DNA of 64,000 bases from Vibrio caribbeanicus ATCC BAA-2122. Lineage in GTDB: Bacteria; Pseudomonadota; Gammaproteobacteria; Enterobacterales; Vibrionaceae. Each line of letters begins with the position of its first letter. Position 1 is the first letter of the stretch. The stretch lies in the NCBI RefSeq assembly GCF_000165125.1, contig NZ_AEIU01000002.1, positions 78,401 to 142,400 on the forward strand. The letters run 5' to 3'. Both the position numbers and the translations under genes were made by a program. Of this stretch, positions 1 to 9,354 are shown piece after piece. The notes beneath the pieces are model-generated. The model had not been told where the DNA came from, searched no databases, and saw only the letters and a list, made by a program, of their open reading frames with translations.

Positions 1-89
1 TCGTGAAACCTCGGTGACGCCAGCGCCTTGAAGCCACCAGAGCACACGAATACATCAATGAATTAATAAGTTTGCGACAAGGAAGTTTT

Positions 90-2207
90 ATGCGGACTCT
101 ATCAGTGCAGTGGAAAATTACACTTTTGGCTGGCTTTTGCCTCTTGGTTACCTCGCTCTCTCTTATCGGTTTTTCGATTTTTAATGCTTTATCCAACCAA
201 CAACAGATTAAGCAACAGAGTACTCAATCTGTGATCGTCAAGTCTGAAAAAATTGTAGAGACCCAAGCTCTATTGAGTGCAACAGAGGTCTCAGAGTATT
301 TAAGTGAAGCCTTATACCGAGCAGAAATGCTCGCTTCGAGTACTTTGTTTCAGAAAAACTTGAGTGAAGAGAACTTTGGCGGCAGTGAAGAATTACGTAC
401 AGCGTTAGACGAAATGGTTCGACGCTCGGTGATTGATTTTACATCCATCCAAGGGGCTTATTTAGTATTTAAACCTTATATGCTGGATAATGAAGACAGT
501 AATTATGTTGATGCTGAATATGTTGGCTCAAATGAGATTGGCCGTTTTGCCCCCTATTGGATGATTGATGGAAATGGGAAAGATGTTATCCCTAATGTAC
601 TAACTGAATCTGACTTGGCGAGTATCAAGAACAAAGAACGTTTTGATTGCCCTATGGTTCATAGAGCGCCATGTATCACCAATCCAAGAACGGTTGCGCA
701 ACAATCGGGGCAATTTTTAGCAAGCTCGATCTCTATTCCCTTGCTAATGGATAACTCTCCGATCGGCTTTTTTGGTATTGACTTGAGGCTTGATGGGTTG
801 ATTGAGGCAGTGTTAAATTCAGACCAACAACTTTTCGATGGCAGCGGTAATGTTAATCTTGTTAGTGAAAGTGGTTACCTGATAGCAAGCGATAATCCTT
901 CAGCACAAACGGGTAGCTTATATCAGAGCTCTAGACTTTCCTCACTGAGTTTACAAACATTGCTTGCTGAGCAACAAGTTAAAAGCCAATGGAGCTCTGA
1001 TGGTGAGTGGTTGAGTGTTTTTGCTCCAATCAAGATTGCTAATCAGACATGGGGTGTTTTGTTTGAAATGCCACGGTCGAGTGTTTTGGCTGATGCAAGA
1101 GCACTCGATCAAACAATAAGCCAACAGGTAGAGACAAGTGTCAAAACAGAGCTACTCGCTGGCATTTTATTGGTTTTGGCTGGGCTAGCAACAATAGCTT
1201 GGTCTGCAGCCCGCTTAGTCAAACCAATTCGTGATGTAGTATTTAGACTCAATGATATCGCCTCTGGAGAGGGCGATCTGACTCAGCGTCTCGAGGTTAA
1301 ATCGCAAGATGAAATTGGTGAACTGGCTATCGGCTTTAATCTTTTTCTCGGTAAGTTACAATCTATCATTGGTGATGTGGTTGATACTACCCTGAAAATA
1401 GGTACAACTAGTAAGCAATCGCGTAATGCTGCCCAGCAAACAAGAGCAAGCAGTGACTCACAGTTCAGAGAAGTTGATTTGGTTGCGACAGCCTCTGAAG
1501 AGATGACTCAGACCGCGGGATTAGTGGTGCAGAATGCTGAGGTTGCGGTGAACGCCGCCAACAAAGCAAATGAGGCTGCTGGTGAGGGGCAAAAAGTGAT
1601 CGAACAATCACAACAAGAGATGATGAAGCTTGTTGAAAGAATGACAGCAGCGGTACCCGTCGTTGAGGAACTAGCCTCGAATAATAGTAATATTACTGAA
1701 ATATTAACAGTTATTGAAGGGATATCTGAGCAAACTAACTTGCTGGCACTCAACGCTGCTATTGAGGCCGCGAGGGCGGGTGAGCAAGGGCGTGGGTTTG
1801 CTGTTGTTGCGGATGAAGTTAGGGGACTGGCAAGCAGGACTCAACAATCAGTAGGTGAAATTCGCCAAGTGATTGAGAGCGTGCAAAAAGGCACTCATGA
1901 TGTTGTCAAAGCAATAGAAGAGGGCAACCATTTAGCTAATGAATCGTCAGTCCATGTTGAGAATGCGGCCTTGGAGTTAAGGCAAATCTTTACTGCCATA
2001 TCTTCAATAAACGACATGAATTCCCAAATTGTTAAAGCGGCAGAAGAGCAACAGGCGGTGTCGGCGGAGGTAAACCTAAATGTCAGTAATATCCGTGAAC
2101 TTAGTGCGCAGATCCTCAGCCAAGCTGAGGGCTCAGAGTCTGTGAGTTCTACTATCGGTGATCTGTCACTCAAACAGCAACAACTGGTAAACCAATTTAG
2201 GGTTTAG
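90..2207 (+). CDS. Methyl-accepting chemotaxis protein
   Basis: Transmembrane chemoreceptor that passes a periplasmic ligand signal to CheA/CheW. One N-terminal membrane segment (about residues 10-30) is followed by a large periplasmic region to about residue 350, probably Cache-like. A second membrane segment (about 354-375), a HAMP domain (about 376-430) and a coiled-coil signalling domain follow; the hairpin tip [20 protein letters not shown] is near residues 545-565. It ends in NQFRV, without an NWETF-type CheR/CheB tether. An in-frame TTG lies at 72, but AAGGA at 79-83 is correctly spaced for the ATG at 90, so I chose 90 (705 aa). Family is certain; the ligand cannot be read from the sequence. 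Confidence 0.95.
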   Translation: MRTLSVQWKITLLAGFCLLVTSLSLIGFSIFNALSNQQQIKQQSTQSVIVKSEKIVETQALLSATEVSEYLSEALYRAEMLASSTLFQKNLSEENFGGSEELRTALDEMVRRSVIDFTSIQGAYLVFKPYMLDNEDSNYVDAEYVGSNEIGRFAPYWMIDGNGKDVIPNVLTESDLASIKNKERFDCPMVHRAPCITNPRTVAQQSGQFLASSISIPLLMDNSPIGFFGIDLRLDGLIEAVLNSDQQLFDGSGNVNLVSESGYLIASDNPSAQTGSLYQSSRLSSLSLQTLLAEQQVKSQWSSDGEWLSVFAPIKIANQTWGVLFEMPRSSVLADARALDQTISQQVETSVKTELLAGILLVLAGLATIAWSAARLVKPIRDVVFRLNDIASGEGDLTQRLEVKSQDEIGELAIGFNLFLGKLQSIIGDVVDTTLKIGTTSKQSRNAAQQTRASSDSQFREVDLVATASEEMTQTAGLVVQNAEVAVNAANKANEAAGEGQKVIEQSQQEMMKLVERMTAAVPVVEELASNNSNITEILTVIEGISEQTNLLALNAAIEAARAGEQGRGFAVVADEVRGLASRTQQSVGEIRQVIESVQKGTHDVVKAIEEGNHLANESSVHVENAALELRQIFTAISSINDMNSQIVKAAEEQQAVSAEVNLNVSNIRELSAQILSQAEGSESVSSTIGDLSLKQQQLVNQFRV

Positions 2208-2235
2208 TTATCAAGGTTCTATGGCAACAATAAAG

Positions 2236-2260
2236 AGCTCGGTTAGGCCGAGCTTTTTTT
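2236..2260 (+). terminator. Intrinsic terminator of the chemoreceptor gene
   Basis: AGCTCGG (2236-2242) pairs with CCGAGCT (2248-2254) across a 5-nt loop and runs into a T tract, 29 nt after the stop codon. It lies just before the convergent roxA end at 2271. Confidence 0.85.
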
Positions 2261-2270
2261 ATGTTATTTT

Positions 2271-3401
2271 TCACGCATCGAAATACCAAAAGCCTCGCTG
2301 CAACAATTGAGTGAGTAACCTGAGATTTGATGGGTTGATTTCTATTGCCTCAATGCTGATAGCATCTCGATTACTCAGAGTGAGGGTTAATTCGGGATCA
2401 TCACAGGCTATACATTCACCATTAATATAGACTTCTCTTAGGTTATCTTGATGATAGAGTACTTTCAGTCCTGCCATCTTGTAGATGTAGCCGCCAGCTT
2501 TTAGGTGCTCTTCGAGAGCATCTTCCTCAATGGCATGCTCTATTTCAACGTGATCTAATTGATGGCGAGATTGGCTCAATAGTGTGCCAATAACTTGATC
2601 AATATGTGCTGGTGAATCGAGTAATGATTTAAGCATCAGAGTGAGCTGTTCTTTATCAAGTGTCGATATCTCACCATGATTTGAACGTACCGCCATATCT
2701 GGGTTTATTAAGTGCGCGTCTCCCAGATCATTGCCGATAATGTAATCTGCGAAATGATTGAGTAACTCTTGTTGTTTTGGAGAACGGAAACCAATTGAGT
2801 AACTCATACTTGGCTCTAGAGTGTCCCCTTCGTGCGGAAAGCCTGGTGGAATATAAAGCAGATCTCCGGGCTCTAGAACTTGATCGATAATGGGATCAAA
2901 ACCTTCGATCTGTCTCAGTGCCCCAGCTTGGATAGACTCTTTATATTGTCCTTGATCTCGTGCTCCTACTTTCCAATGTCTTTGACCACTACCTTGAACA
3001 ATAAATACATCGTATTGGTCAATGTGAGGACCAACGCCCCCGCGTGGCGCCGAAAAGCAGACCATCAAATCATCAAACAACCATTGAGGCAGTTGTTTAA
3101 AGGGATCGAGTAAGGTCGCTGAGCCGGAATGCCAGTGATTACAAGCTTGCACTACCAACTGCCAGTGAGATTCTTCTAGGGAGGTAAAAAAATCTTCACT
3201 CAACGGACCATGAGTGACTGACCAACGACCTTGTTTGTTATTGATAAATCGTGAGTCAATATCACTTTCCATAGCTAAACCAGCCAGTTCATCGGGCGTG
3301 ATGGGGTCAACAAAATCAATAAATGCATTTTTTATTACGATCGGTTTTTTGTGCCAATGTTGAGCTAAAAAAGTAGGGAGGTCGAAGTTTAATGTGTACA
3401 T
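2271..3401 (-). CDS. roxA: Ribosomal protein L16 arginine hydroxylase RoxA (YcfD, JmjC/cupin)
   Basis: Fe(II)/2-oxoglutarate oxygenase that hydroxylates an arginine of ribosomal protein uL16. The iron ligands of the JmjC fold are visible as H-x-D in GPHIDQYDVF and the distal histidine in GFPHEGDT. The 376-aa length and the start MYTLNFDLPTFL fit the YcfD family, including its C-terminal winged-helix region. Its ATG shares one base with the stop of rsmS (TAATG at 3399-3403), so it is translationally coupled as the last gene of the priC-rsmS-roxA run. Confident assignment by motifs and family likeness. Confidence 0.93.
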   Translation of the reverse strand: MYTLNFDLPTFLAQHWHKKPIVIKNAFIDFVDPITPDELAGLAMESDIDSRFINNKQGRWSVTHGPLSEDFFTSLEESHWQLVVQACNHWHSGSATLLDPFKQLPQWLFDDLMVCFSAPRGGVGPHIDQYDVFIVQGSGQRHWKVGARDQGQYKESIQAGALRQIEGFDPIIDQVLEPGDLLYIPPGFPHEGDTLEPSMSYSIGFRSPKQQELLNHFADYIIGNDLGDAHLINPDMAVRSNHGEISTLDKEQLTLMLKSLLDSPAHIDQVIGTLLSQSRHQLDHVEIEHAIEEDALEEHLKAGGYIYKMAGLKVLYHQDNLREVYINGECIACDDPELTLTLSNRDAISIEAIEINPSNLRLLTQLLQRGFWYFDA

Positions 3402-3559
3402 TACGAATCTATTTTCCTGAGTAAATCTGCTTCAACGATTTTGAGTGCTTTTAAAGCGGTCTCGGGATCAACTCCATTTGTCTCAAGTAGATATATGAGA
3501 TCGACTGCTAACTTGATATCTTTTGGAGCGTCTTCAAGCTCCGACTTGTTTTCTGACAT
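3401..3559 (-). CDS. rsmS: RsmS-like pleiotropic regulatory protein (YbaM, DUF2496)
   Basis: A 52-aa protein whose core DIKLAVDLIYLLETN and following residues match the YbaM/RsmS family (DUF2496), linked to control of the Rsm system and secondary metabolism in enterobacteria; its role in vibrios is inferred. A longer reading is open upstream to 3664, but the extension lies out of frame over priC. The ATG at 3559 overlaps the priC stop by one base (TAATG), and the gene ends by overlapping the roxA start in the same way. The tight coupling and conserved priC-rsmS order support the short start. Confidence 0.85.
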   Translation of the reverse strand: MSENKSELEDAPKDIKLAVDLIYLLETNGVDPETALKALKIVEADLLRKIDS

Positions 3560-4092
3560 TAGGTTTTTCTCTCGATGTAATGAAGGTTTTTTTCGATGAG
3601 TAACTTGGCTTGCTGGCAGCGCCTCAACCTTGATTGAACTTGAATGAGCTTTTGTTGAGCACATTGTGCTTGCTGAGACTGCTCATAAGTCAATTCGGCT
3701 TCTTTTACCATCAGTAAAAGTCGCCTTTCCCATTCTTGATGTTGTTTTAGTTGTTCTGATAACTGACGAATTTGAACCTGTTGATCATTTTCGTAAGTAA
3801 ATGAGGTTGTATTGTCCTCTAGTGTTTTTTCGATCGCCGTCATTTGATCGATCAACTTTTCTGCTAAATATCGAGCGCGATCGGATGTTGCTTCTGGCTG
3901 ATGAATATGATTTTTCAATCCATTAAAGATAGCTTGCGTCTCTTTGATGCATTTAGCGATACTATTTCCTTTTTGATTGAACAATTGCTCATCATAGATT
4001 GGCTGGCTTTGATCGCGATCAAACAGATGATGTGTCTGTGCTCTTTGTAGAAGTTGTTCAACTTTCTCTGCTATTTTCTCTATCTTTAACAT
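3559..4092 (-). CDS. priC: Primosomal replication protein PriC (N'')
   Basis: A 177-aa helical protein of the PriC family, which reloads DnaB at stalled forks by recognising gapped forks and SSB. The C-terminal half carries the family signature QEWERRL (about residue 118), followed by basic helices with RLRRC. The length matches E. coli PriC. It starts 7 nt after the TSUP permease stop and its own stop overlaps rsmS, so it is an internal operon gene. The N-terminus is rich in Gln and Glu, as expected for this weakly conserved family. Confidence 0.88.
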   Translation of the reverse strand: MLKIEKIAEKVEQLLQRAQTHHLFDRDQSQPIYDEQLFNQKGNSIAKCIKETQAIFNGLKNHIHQPEATSDRARYLAEKLIDQMTAIEKTLEDNTTSFTYENDQQVQIRQLSEQLKQHQEWERRLLLMVKEAELTYEQSQQAQCAQQKLIQVQSRLRRCQQAKLLIEKNLHYIERKT

Positions 4093-4099
4093 AGGAATT

Positions 4100-4879
4100 T
4101 CACATACCCATAAACCAAGCCTCTATAGCAAGCTTAATCGCAAGGATACTCACTACAGTGATAAATACGGGGCGAATAAATTTAGCACCGAAGCGGATTG
4201 CAGAATGTGCGCCAACAAATGCCCCTGCCATTAAGCAAGCACCCATAGTTAAGCCCAGTAGCCAATCAATATGTCCAAGAATGGCGAACGTGACTAATGA
4301 GGTAAAATTACTGGTAACATTCATGGCTTTCGCCACACCAGATGCGAGTAAAATGTTCAGCCTGTATAGCGCAATTGAGCTAACGGTCCAAAAAGCCCCA
4401 GTCCCTGGCCCTGCAACTCCATCATAAAAGCCAAGTGAAATACCTTGTATGTACTGTTTCCTTTGAAATTTAGGGCAAGGTTCCGGTACTTCGTCGTTGA
4501 CGTTCTGAGGTGTTTTGTTTAATAAAGTATAGATAGCGGCGGCTAAAATAATAAGAGGAAGAATCTTTTCAAGCCATTGGGTTGAAATTTGATCAACGAA
4601 TAAGGTGCCGAGAATTGCACCCGCTAAAGTAGCGAAAAAAGCGCGGTACCAACAACGAGGCTTAAAAAGTTTTTTTCGATAATAAGTGAACGCGGCCGTT
4701 GAGGACGCAAAGGTAGCAGCCAATTTATTTGTGCCAAGGGCAATATGCGGAGGAAGGCCCAGTGAGAGAAGCGTGGGTACTGTCAACATTCCACCACCGC
4801 CGGCTACAGCATCAATAAAGCCTGCTAGAAAGGCAACCAGCGCTAAAACCACAATCGTGGTTGGTTCAAAAAATTCCAT
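4100..4879 (-). CDS. TSUP-family permease (TauE/SafE, YfcA-like)
   Basis: A 259-aa inner-membrane protein with about eight hydrophobic segments. It has the TauE/SafE signature near the N-terminus (AFLAGFIDAVAGGGGMLTVP) and the second repeat of the fold (GFYDGVAGPGTGAFW) at about residues 150-165. Members export or import sulfur-containing anions such as sulfite or sulfoacetate; the substrate here is unknown. It sits between dinG (43 nt upstream) and priC (7 nt downstream) on the same strand, so it is probably co-transcribed, as is common for YfcA-type genes in vibrios. Confidence 0.9.
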   Translation of the reverse strand: MEFFEPTTIVVLALVAFLAGFIDAVAGGGGMLTVPTLLSLGLPPHIALGTNKLAATFASSTAAFTYYRKKLFKPRCWYRAFFATLAGAILGTLFVDQISTQWLEKILPLIILAAAIYTLLNKTPQNVNDEVPEPCPKFQRKQYIQGISLGFYDGVAGPGTGAFWTVSSIALYRLNILLASGVAKAMNVTSNFTSLVTFAILGHIDWLLGLTMGACLMAGAFVGAHSAIRFGAKFIRPVFITVVSILAIKLAIEAWFMGM

Positions 4880-4922
4880 ATAGACTTCTTATTATTGAAG
4901 ATACTTGGTAACGATACTTGGG

Positions 4923-6995
4923 TTATTCAATAACCCGTTTAAAAGGAGGTAGTGAATCGAGTAGTGCACTACCGTAGCGTTTTGTTACCAGTCGACGGTC
5001 AAGGATGGTCACTTTACCAGAATCTTGTTCTTTACGCAGCAGTCGTCCAACAGCTTGTATCAACTTTTTACTTGCTTCGGGCACGGCAATCTGCATGAAA
5101 GGGTTACCACCTCGACTTTCTATATATTCAGCATGAGCCTGCTCAACAGGAGAGGTTGGGACGGCAAAGGGTATCTTAGTAATGATCAAGTTCTCTAGTA
5201 GGGGCCCCGGAAGATCTAAGCCTTCAGAAAAGCTACCTGTGCCGAATAAAATGGAAGTTTTATTTTTATCAACAAGGCTTTTGTGTTTTTTGAGAATTTC
5301 AGATCGAGACTCTTTTCCCTGGATTTGTAGTCCCCAACCATTTTTTACAAATTCTGTCGACAGTGCTTCAGCTACCTTGTTCATTTGCCAGTATGATGAA
5401 AATAGAACCAAGTTGGCTTTACCTTCTCTGATGTGTTTTGGTAACTGCTCGGTTAATACATCGCTAAATTGAGGTGCCTGAGGTTCACACGCTATTTTAG
5501 GTATATAGAGTTCAGCTTGATTTTGGTAATCGAACGGAGACGCAAGGGCAAGAAAACGAACCCCTTCCTCGGGCTTATCACTTATTCCTGCTTGGCGGCA
5601 AAAAAAGCGAAACGAATTAAGTGCTCTCATTGTGGCAGAGGTTAAAACAGCGCCAATACAGCGACTCCATATCTGTCGGTCTAATTCCCAACCGACTTCT
5701 AGTGGGGAAACATTAACGATAAAGTCGGCATTATTTTCATCGCTTATTTCCAACCATCTCGCTAAAGGTGCACTTTTTTCGTTAGTGACTTGAGCCATAA
5801 GATTCCATACTTGTGCCAAGTTCTCCATTCTCTGAATATAGAAACTCAGCTCTGCGAGTGCAGGTTCAGCCAAGCGGTTGGCAAGTTCACCCTCTTTTAC
5901 TCGCTCAGAGATAAGTTCAGCGATTTTTGCTACTGCTTGTGCACCTTTTTGAGATAGCGCTTTGAGTGTTTTTGCTTCCTCTTCTAACCAAGAAGGGAGC
6001 TCTCCGTTTTCGAATCGATAAATATTGTCTTCAAACAATGCCGCGTCAAACCTTCCTGAAAGTTGACTTAGTGTAGGAATAAGTTGCTGCACCGAATCTT
6101 GGAGCTCATTCCTGAAACGTGATACACGTCTTTCGTCAGTGAGGCTAGTAAATTTAGTGACAGATTGATTGAGTTTTTCTAGCCAACTTGCCGCACCCTT
6201 TAGGCTCGCGGCAGCAGAGGAGTGGTCACGCGCCACTTGAGGCAAATGATGAGCTTCGTCAAAAATAAAAATGGTGTTTTCTGGTTCAGGTAATATAACT
6301 CCGCCACCTAAGCCAGCATCAGCCATAACCAAACTGTGATTAGCAACAATAACATCTGCTTTGTCGAGTTCAGCACGTGCTTTTTGAAATGGGCAGTCTC
6401 TGTGGGCAGGTAGTGAATTATTACAGCTGTGTTTATCACTACTAATGAGTTTCCATATTCTATCATCTATCGGTTTCGGCCAGCTATCTCTATCACCATC
6501 CCACTTTTTATCTGCGAAAGCGCGATACAATCTTTTGAGAAGCTCAATATCTCTGGTTGAGGGTTTGTCGTCAAAAATCGCTAGCTGTAAGTTATCGTTT
6601 CCAGAAGCTGCCGAAAGTTTTTCAGCGCAGCAATAACGCTGGCGACCTTTAGCCAAGATAAAGGAAAACTCGGTATCTGTTATACGGCGATAGAGCGGCA
6701 AATCTTTATGAATAAGCTGCTCCTGCAGTGCAACGGTGGCGGTTGAAATGACCAATTTATGGTTATTTATCACTGCCACTGGAATGGCCGCCATAAGATA
6801 TGAGAGAGATTTACCAATACCAGTCCCTGCCTCTGCAACTAGCATACGGTTGGATTTGTGATATTCGCCGCAAAGTGTCTTTGTTATCTCTGCCACTAGG
6901 TAATTTTGCGCTCGGCGGGGGACGAAGTTATCGAGCTGATGTTGAAGATTTTGGTAGCTAGTGCGAACTGATTTCTGAATTTTATTATTAATCAT
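4923..6995 (-). CDS. dinG: ATP-dependent DNA helicase DinG
   Basis: Superfamily 2 XPD-like 5'-3' helicase that unwinds R-loops, D-loops and forked DNA. Walker A is at AEAGTGIGKS, the DEAH box at IFDEAHH, and the iron-sulfur cysteines are spread through RQRYCC, HSCNN and RDCPFQ. The late helicase motifs include LFGTGSFSEGLD and QAVGRLLR. The frame is open upstream to 7031, but the usual start is the ATG at 6995 (690 aa, normal for vibrios). It is the first gene of a minus-strand run through the permease, priC, rsmS and roxA. Confidence 0.95.
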   Translation of the reverse strand: MINNKIQKSVRTSYQNLQHQLDNFVPRRAQNYLVAEITKTLCGEYHKSNRMLVAEAGTGIGKSLSYLMAAIPVAVINNHKLVISTATVALQEQLIHKDLPLYRRITDTEFSFILAKGRQRYCCAEKLSAASGNDNLQLAIFDDKPSTRDIELLKRLYRAFADKKWDGDRDSWPKPIDDRIWKLISSDKHSCNNSLPAHRDCPFQKARAELDKADVIVANHSLVMADAGLGGGVILPEPENTIFIFDEAHHLPQVARDHSSAAASLKGAASWLEKLNQSVTKFTSLTDERRVSRFRNELQDSVQQLIPTLSQLSGRFDAALFEDNIYRFENGELPSWLEEEAKTLKALSQKGAQAVAKIAELISERVKEGELANRLAEPALAELSFYIQRMENLAQVWNLMAQVTNEKSAPLARWLEISDENNADFIVNVSPLEVGWELDRQIWSRCIGAVLTSATMRALNSFRFFCRQAGISDKPEEGVRFLALASPFDYQNQAELYIPKIACEPQAPQFSDVLTEQLPKHIREGKANLVLFSSYWQMNKVAEALSTEFVKNGWGLQIQGKESRSEILKKHKSLVDKNKTSILFGTGSFSEGLDLPGPLLENLIITKIPFAVPTSPVEQAHAEYIESRGGNPFMQIAVPEASKKLIQAVGRLLRKEQDSGKVTILDRRLVTKRYGSALLDSLPPFKRVIE

Positions 6996-7504
6996 ACGAT
7001 GACCCAAAATGCAATTTGAGCATGATAACACAAATTAAGAATGACAACTTAGGTCACGTAACAATAACCTTATTAACTAAATCTAGATCTTGTTCACAAA
7101 AAAAACTGAACCTTCAATCACTTAGCGTTGTCCAGCGCGCTTTGGAATAATGTGCGAGTAAATTGGTAAAAATTAACATTTATATTTATTTTTTATCTTT
7201 AAATTCTAATTTAAACAGACAAAAAATCTAAATGACATTATTGTCCATAATTTAGGACAATAAGCGAATAGTTTAATAACTTGACTAAAAAACAATCTCA
7301 ATTTATTTCAACTTGTTGTTTTTTAAAGTTTTTATGTTTTTTTATTAATTATTTTTAGAAGATTTGACACTTAGTGAATTCTTTTGCAAGCTAGGTATCG
7401 AAATTAACTGGCGTCGATTTGTTTCGTGTTAATAAATCGTCATCAAAAAACATAAAGGGAACCATTAAAGGATTCCCATTCTATAGAAAAGGCAGTGGAT
7501 TATT
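6996..7504. other. Long AT-rich regulatory region between dinG and the porin gene
   Basis: About 500 nt without a plausible gene. It holds the divergent dinG promoter and a long AT-rich leader for the porin, with A/T runs around 7165-7215 and 7300-7360. A TTGACA lies at 7364-7369, but no good -10 follows at 16-18 nt. In V. cholerae ompT sits beside dinG and is controlled by several global regulators; such control would fit here, but no operator could be assigned. Confidence 0.4.
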
Positions 7505-8575
7505 ATGAAAAAGACTCTAGTAGCTCTTTCAGTTCTAGCGGCAGCAGCTAACGTAAATGCTGGCGAAATTTATGCAACAGATGCTTCTAAAGTATCTCTA
7601 AAAGGTGAGATCGATGCATATGTTACTCAAAGCGACATCGAAAAATCTCAAGGAACAAGAGAAGAGAAAGATGCAAACGTAGTTACATGGGGAAAAATTC
7701 AACTTGATGCTGAGCACAAATTGAATGCTGACCTAACTGTTATGGGTTCTTTCGAAATTGAATCTTCTTCAGGCGCTGTTGATGGTACTGATAACAAAGC
7801 AGTGTTTGATGACATGTACGTTGGTATTAAGGCAGACTCTTGGACTGTAGCTGTTGGTGAAGTAGGCGACGTTGCTGATTCAACTGACGCTATCGAGAAA
7901 GGCGACATCACTAACGAAGGTAAATTCTTCGGTCACGCAGGTGGTCACCGTAGCGAGTCTAAAGGAAACGGCATCGTACTTAAAGCTGACCTTGCAGATA
8001 ACCTAGTATTCGTTGCTGACGTTCACACTGTATCTGACAAAGACGTAGAAAATACAATCGGTGGCTCTCTAGACTGGGCAATCAACGACATGTTCTCTAT
8101 CGGTGGTTCATTTGTAAGTGGTGAGCAAGCGAAAGACGTAGACTACCGCGTAGGTGGTGTAGCAGCTTCTATGACTGCTGGTGGCTTCATGGTTGCAGCA
8201 ACTTATGCTCAGTTTGAAGGTGTAAATAGCTATGGCCTATTCGGTTCTAAATCTGGCACAACTAAGTTTGAATACATGGACGGTGATGCATACGGCGTAG
8301 CAGTTCAGTACACTATCGACAAAACTCGTCTATACGCAACTTATGACGTTATGGGGCTTGATGAAGTCACTAAAACTGGTGCAGATGCAAAAGGCGACAC
8401 TACTAACCTAGTTGTTGGTGCTGAGTACTCTGTAATGGATAACCTAACAGTATTCACTGAGTACCAAACTGCTGACACTAGTAACGACTTCGACGGAGCA
8501 TCAGTTCCAGGTCAAGCAACTGGTAAAGGCCTTGACGCTGACGTATACCTAGTTGGTGCATACTACACTTTCTAA
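7505..8575 (+). CDS. Outer-membrane general porin, probably OmpT-like (Vibrio type)
   Basis: A 356-aa trimeric porin of the gammaproteobacterial general porin fold. It has a signal peptide of about 19 residues ending NVNA before GEIYATD, repeated amphipathic beta strands with acidic turns, and a terminal aromatic (YYTF) expected for BamA-dependent assembly. Codon use is strongly biased (CTA, GTA, GAC, GGT), as in very highly expressed genes. V. cholerae ompT lies next to dinG, and this gene sits the same way, which favours OmpT over OmpU; the name is by synteny and not certain. It is not the E. coli OmpT protease. Confidence 0.85.
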   Translation: MKKTLVALSVLAAAANVNAGEIYATDASKVSLKGEIDAYVTQSDIEKSQGTREEKDANVVTWGKIQLDAEHKLNADLTVMGSFEIESSSGAVDGTDNKAVFDDMYVGIKADSWTVAVGEVGDVADSTDAIEKGDITNEGKFFGHAGGHRSESKGNGIVLKADLADNLVFVADVHTVSDKDVENTIGGSLDWAINDMFSIGGSFVSGEQAKDVDYRVGGVAASMTAGGFMVAATYAQFEGVNSYGLFGSKSGTTKFEYMDGDAYGVAVQYTIDKTRLYATYDVMGLDEVTKTGADAKGDTTNLVVGAEYSVMDNLTVFTEYQTADTSNDFDGASVPGQATGKGLDADVYLVGAYYTF

Positions 8576-8596
8576 TCTAATTCGATTAGTATTATC

Positions 8597-8623
8597 AAGC
8601 CAACGCTCTTGCGTTGGCTTTTT
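8597..8623 (+). terminator. Intrinsic terminator of the porin gene
   Basis: A perfect 10-bp stem, AAGCCAACGC/GCGTTGGCTT, with a TCTT loop and a T run, starts 21 nt after the porin stop codon. The next gene starts only 24 nt later, so it would depend on read-through or its own weak promoter. Confidence 0.9.
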
Positions 8624-8646
8624 CTATTGTAAAAAGGATAATTATC

Positions 8647-9315
8647 TTGAATATCATTAAGTCTTTTTGTATTTCCTCTATTGTTAGTATTATTTCTCTA
8701 CCTGTTTTTGCAGTAGATATTGATTTGGCCAATGGTATTTCGATAGAAGCAGTCAATGGTCAAGCGTATGATGAAAGTAAGACGCAAATTGAATCGGGTG
8801 AGAATCAATTTGTTTTTGAATTTAATGGCGACTTGAACCAAGGCACAAAACGTAAACGCTATTCAGCACGCCCTTATATCGTGATGCTCGACTTAAAGGA
8901 TGTGAAAACACTGAAAGTCGATCTGCTGAGCCGACGTTATCGCACAGTAGAACGCAATGTAGATAAAAAAACGGCCATTTTTCAGTTCGAACTGGATGGA
9001 AAAGCGGTAAAAGATACTCAAGAACTCTTACCTCCTAAACATGGTGCCTTTCCTTATGCAGACATTCCCGCGTTGGTGGTTAAGTATAACCAAGACAATG
9101 GATTGGCGTTTGATTCAGGCCGAGTTGTTGAACTCAAAGAAGAGCTTGCTAAGCTTAAACAACTGAAAACTCCTTCTAATACCGTTGCCAAACCATCCGT
9201 TAAGTTGTCAGGTGTTAATGAAACAGAGAATACGCTTGAGCTGAAACTTTGGTATCTAAAAGCAAGCAAAGAAGAGCGTAAACTCTTCAAGCGTTGGATG
9301 ATAGAACAAGACTAG
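8647..9315 (+). CDS. DUF2057 family exported protein (YccT/CsgI-like)
   Basis: A secreted protein of the YccT family (DUF2057); E. coli YccT/CsgI affects curli assembly, but the role in vibrios is unknown. The open frame begins at 8614 inside the porin terminator. AAGGA at 8634-8638 and the signal peptide (IIKSFCISSIVSIISLPVFA) indicate a TTG start at 8647 (222 aa). The mature part shows the family's beta-rich N-terminus with a Y-S-A-R-P-Y-I-V segment and a lysine/glutamate-rich C-terminal helix. It follows the porin by 71 nt. Confidence 0.75.
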   Translation: MNIIKSFCISSIVSIISLPVFAVDIDLANGISIEAVNGQAYDESKTQIESGENQFVFEFNGDLNQGTKRKRYSARPYIVMLDLKDVKTLKVDLLSRRYRTVERNVDKKTAIFQFELDGKAVKDTQELLPPKHGAFPYADIPALVVKYNQDNGLAFDSGRVVELKEELAKLKQLKTPSNTVAKPSVKLSGVNETENTLELKLWYLKASKEERKLFKRWMIEQD

Positions 9316-9354
9316 CCATAGAATTTAAGAGGTGCAGATTTGACTATCTGTACC

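Noticed and set aside
2-31. Possible last codons of an upstream gene (frame 2, ending TGA at 29-31)
   Set aside because: Nine codons are too few to tell a gene end from chance.
7364-7397. TTGACA at 7364 as the porin promoter
   Set aside because: The nearest -10-like hexamer (TAGGTA at 7392) is 22 nt away, outside the usual spacing.
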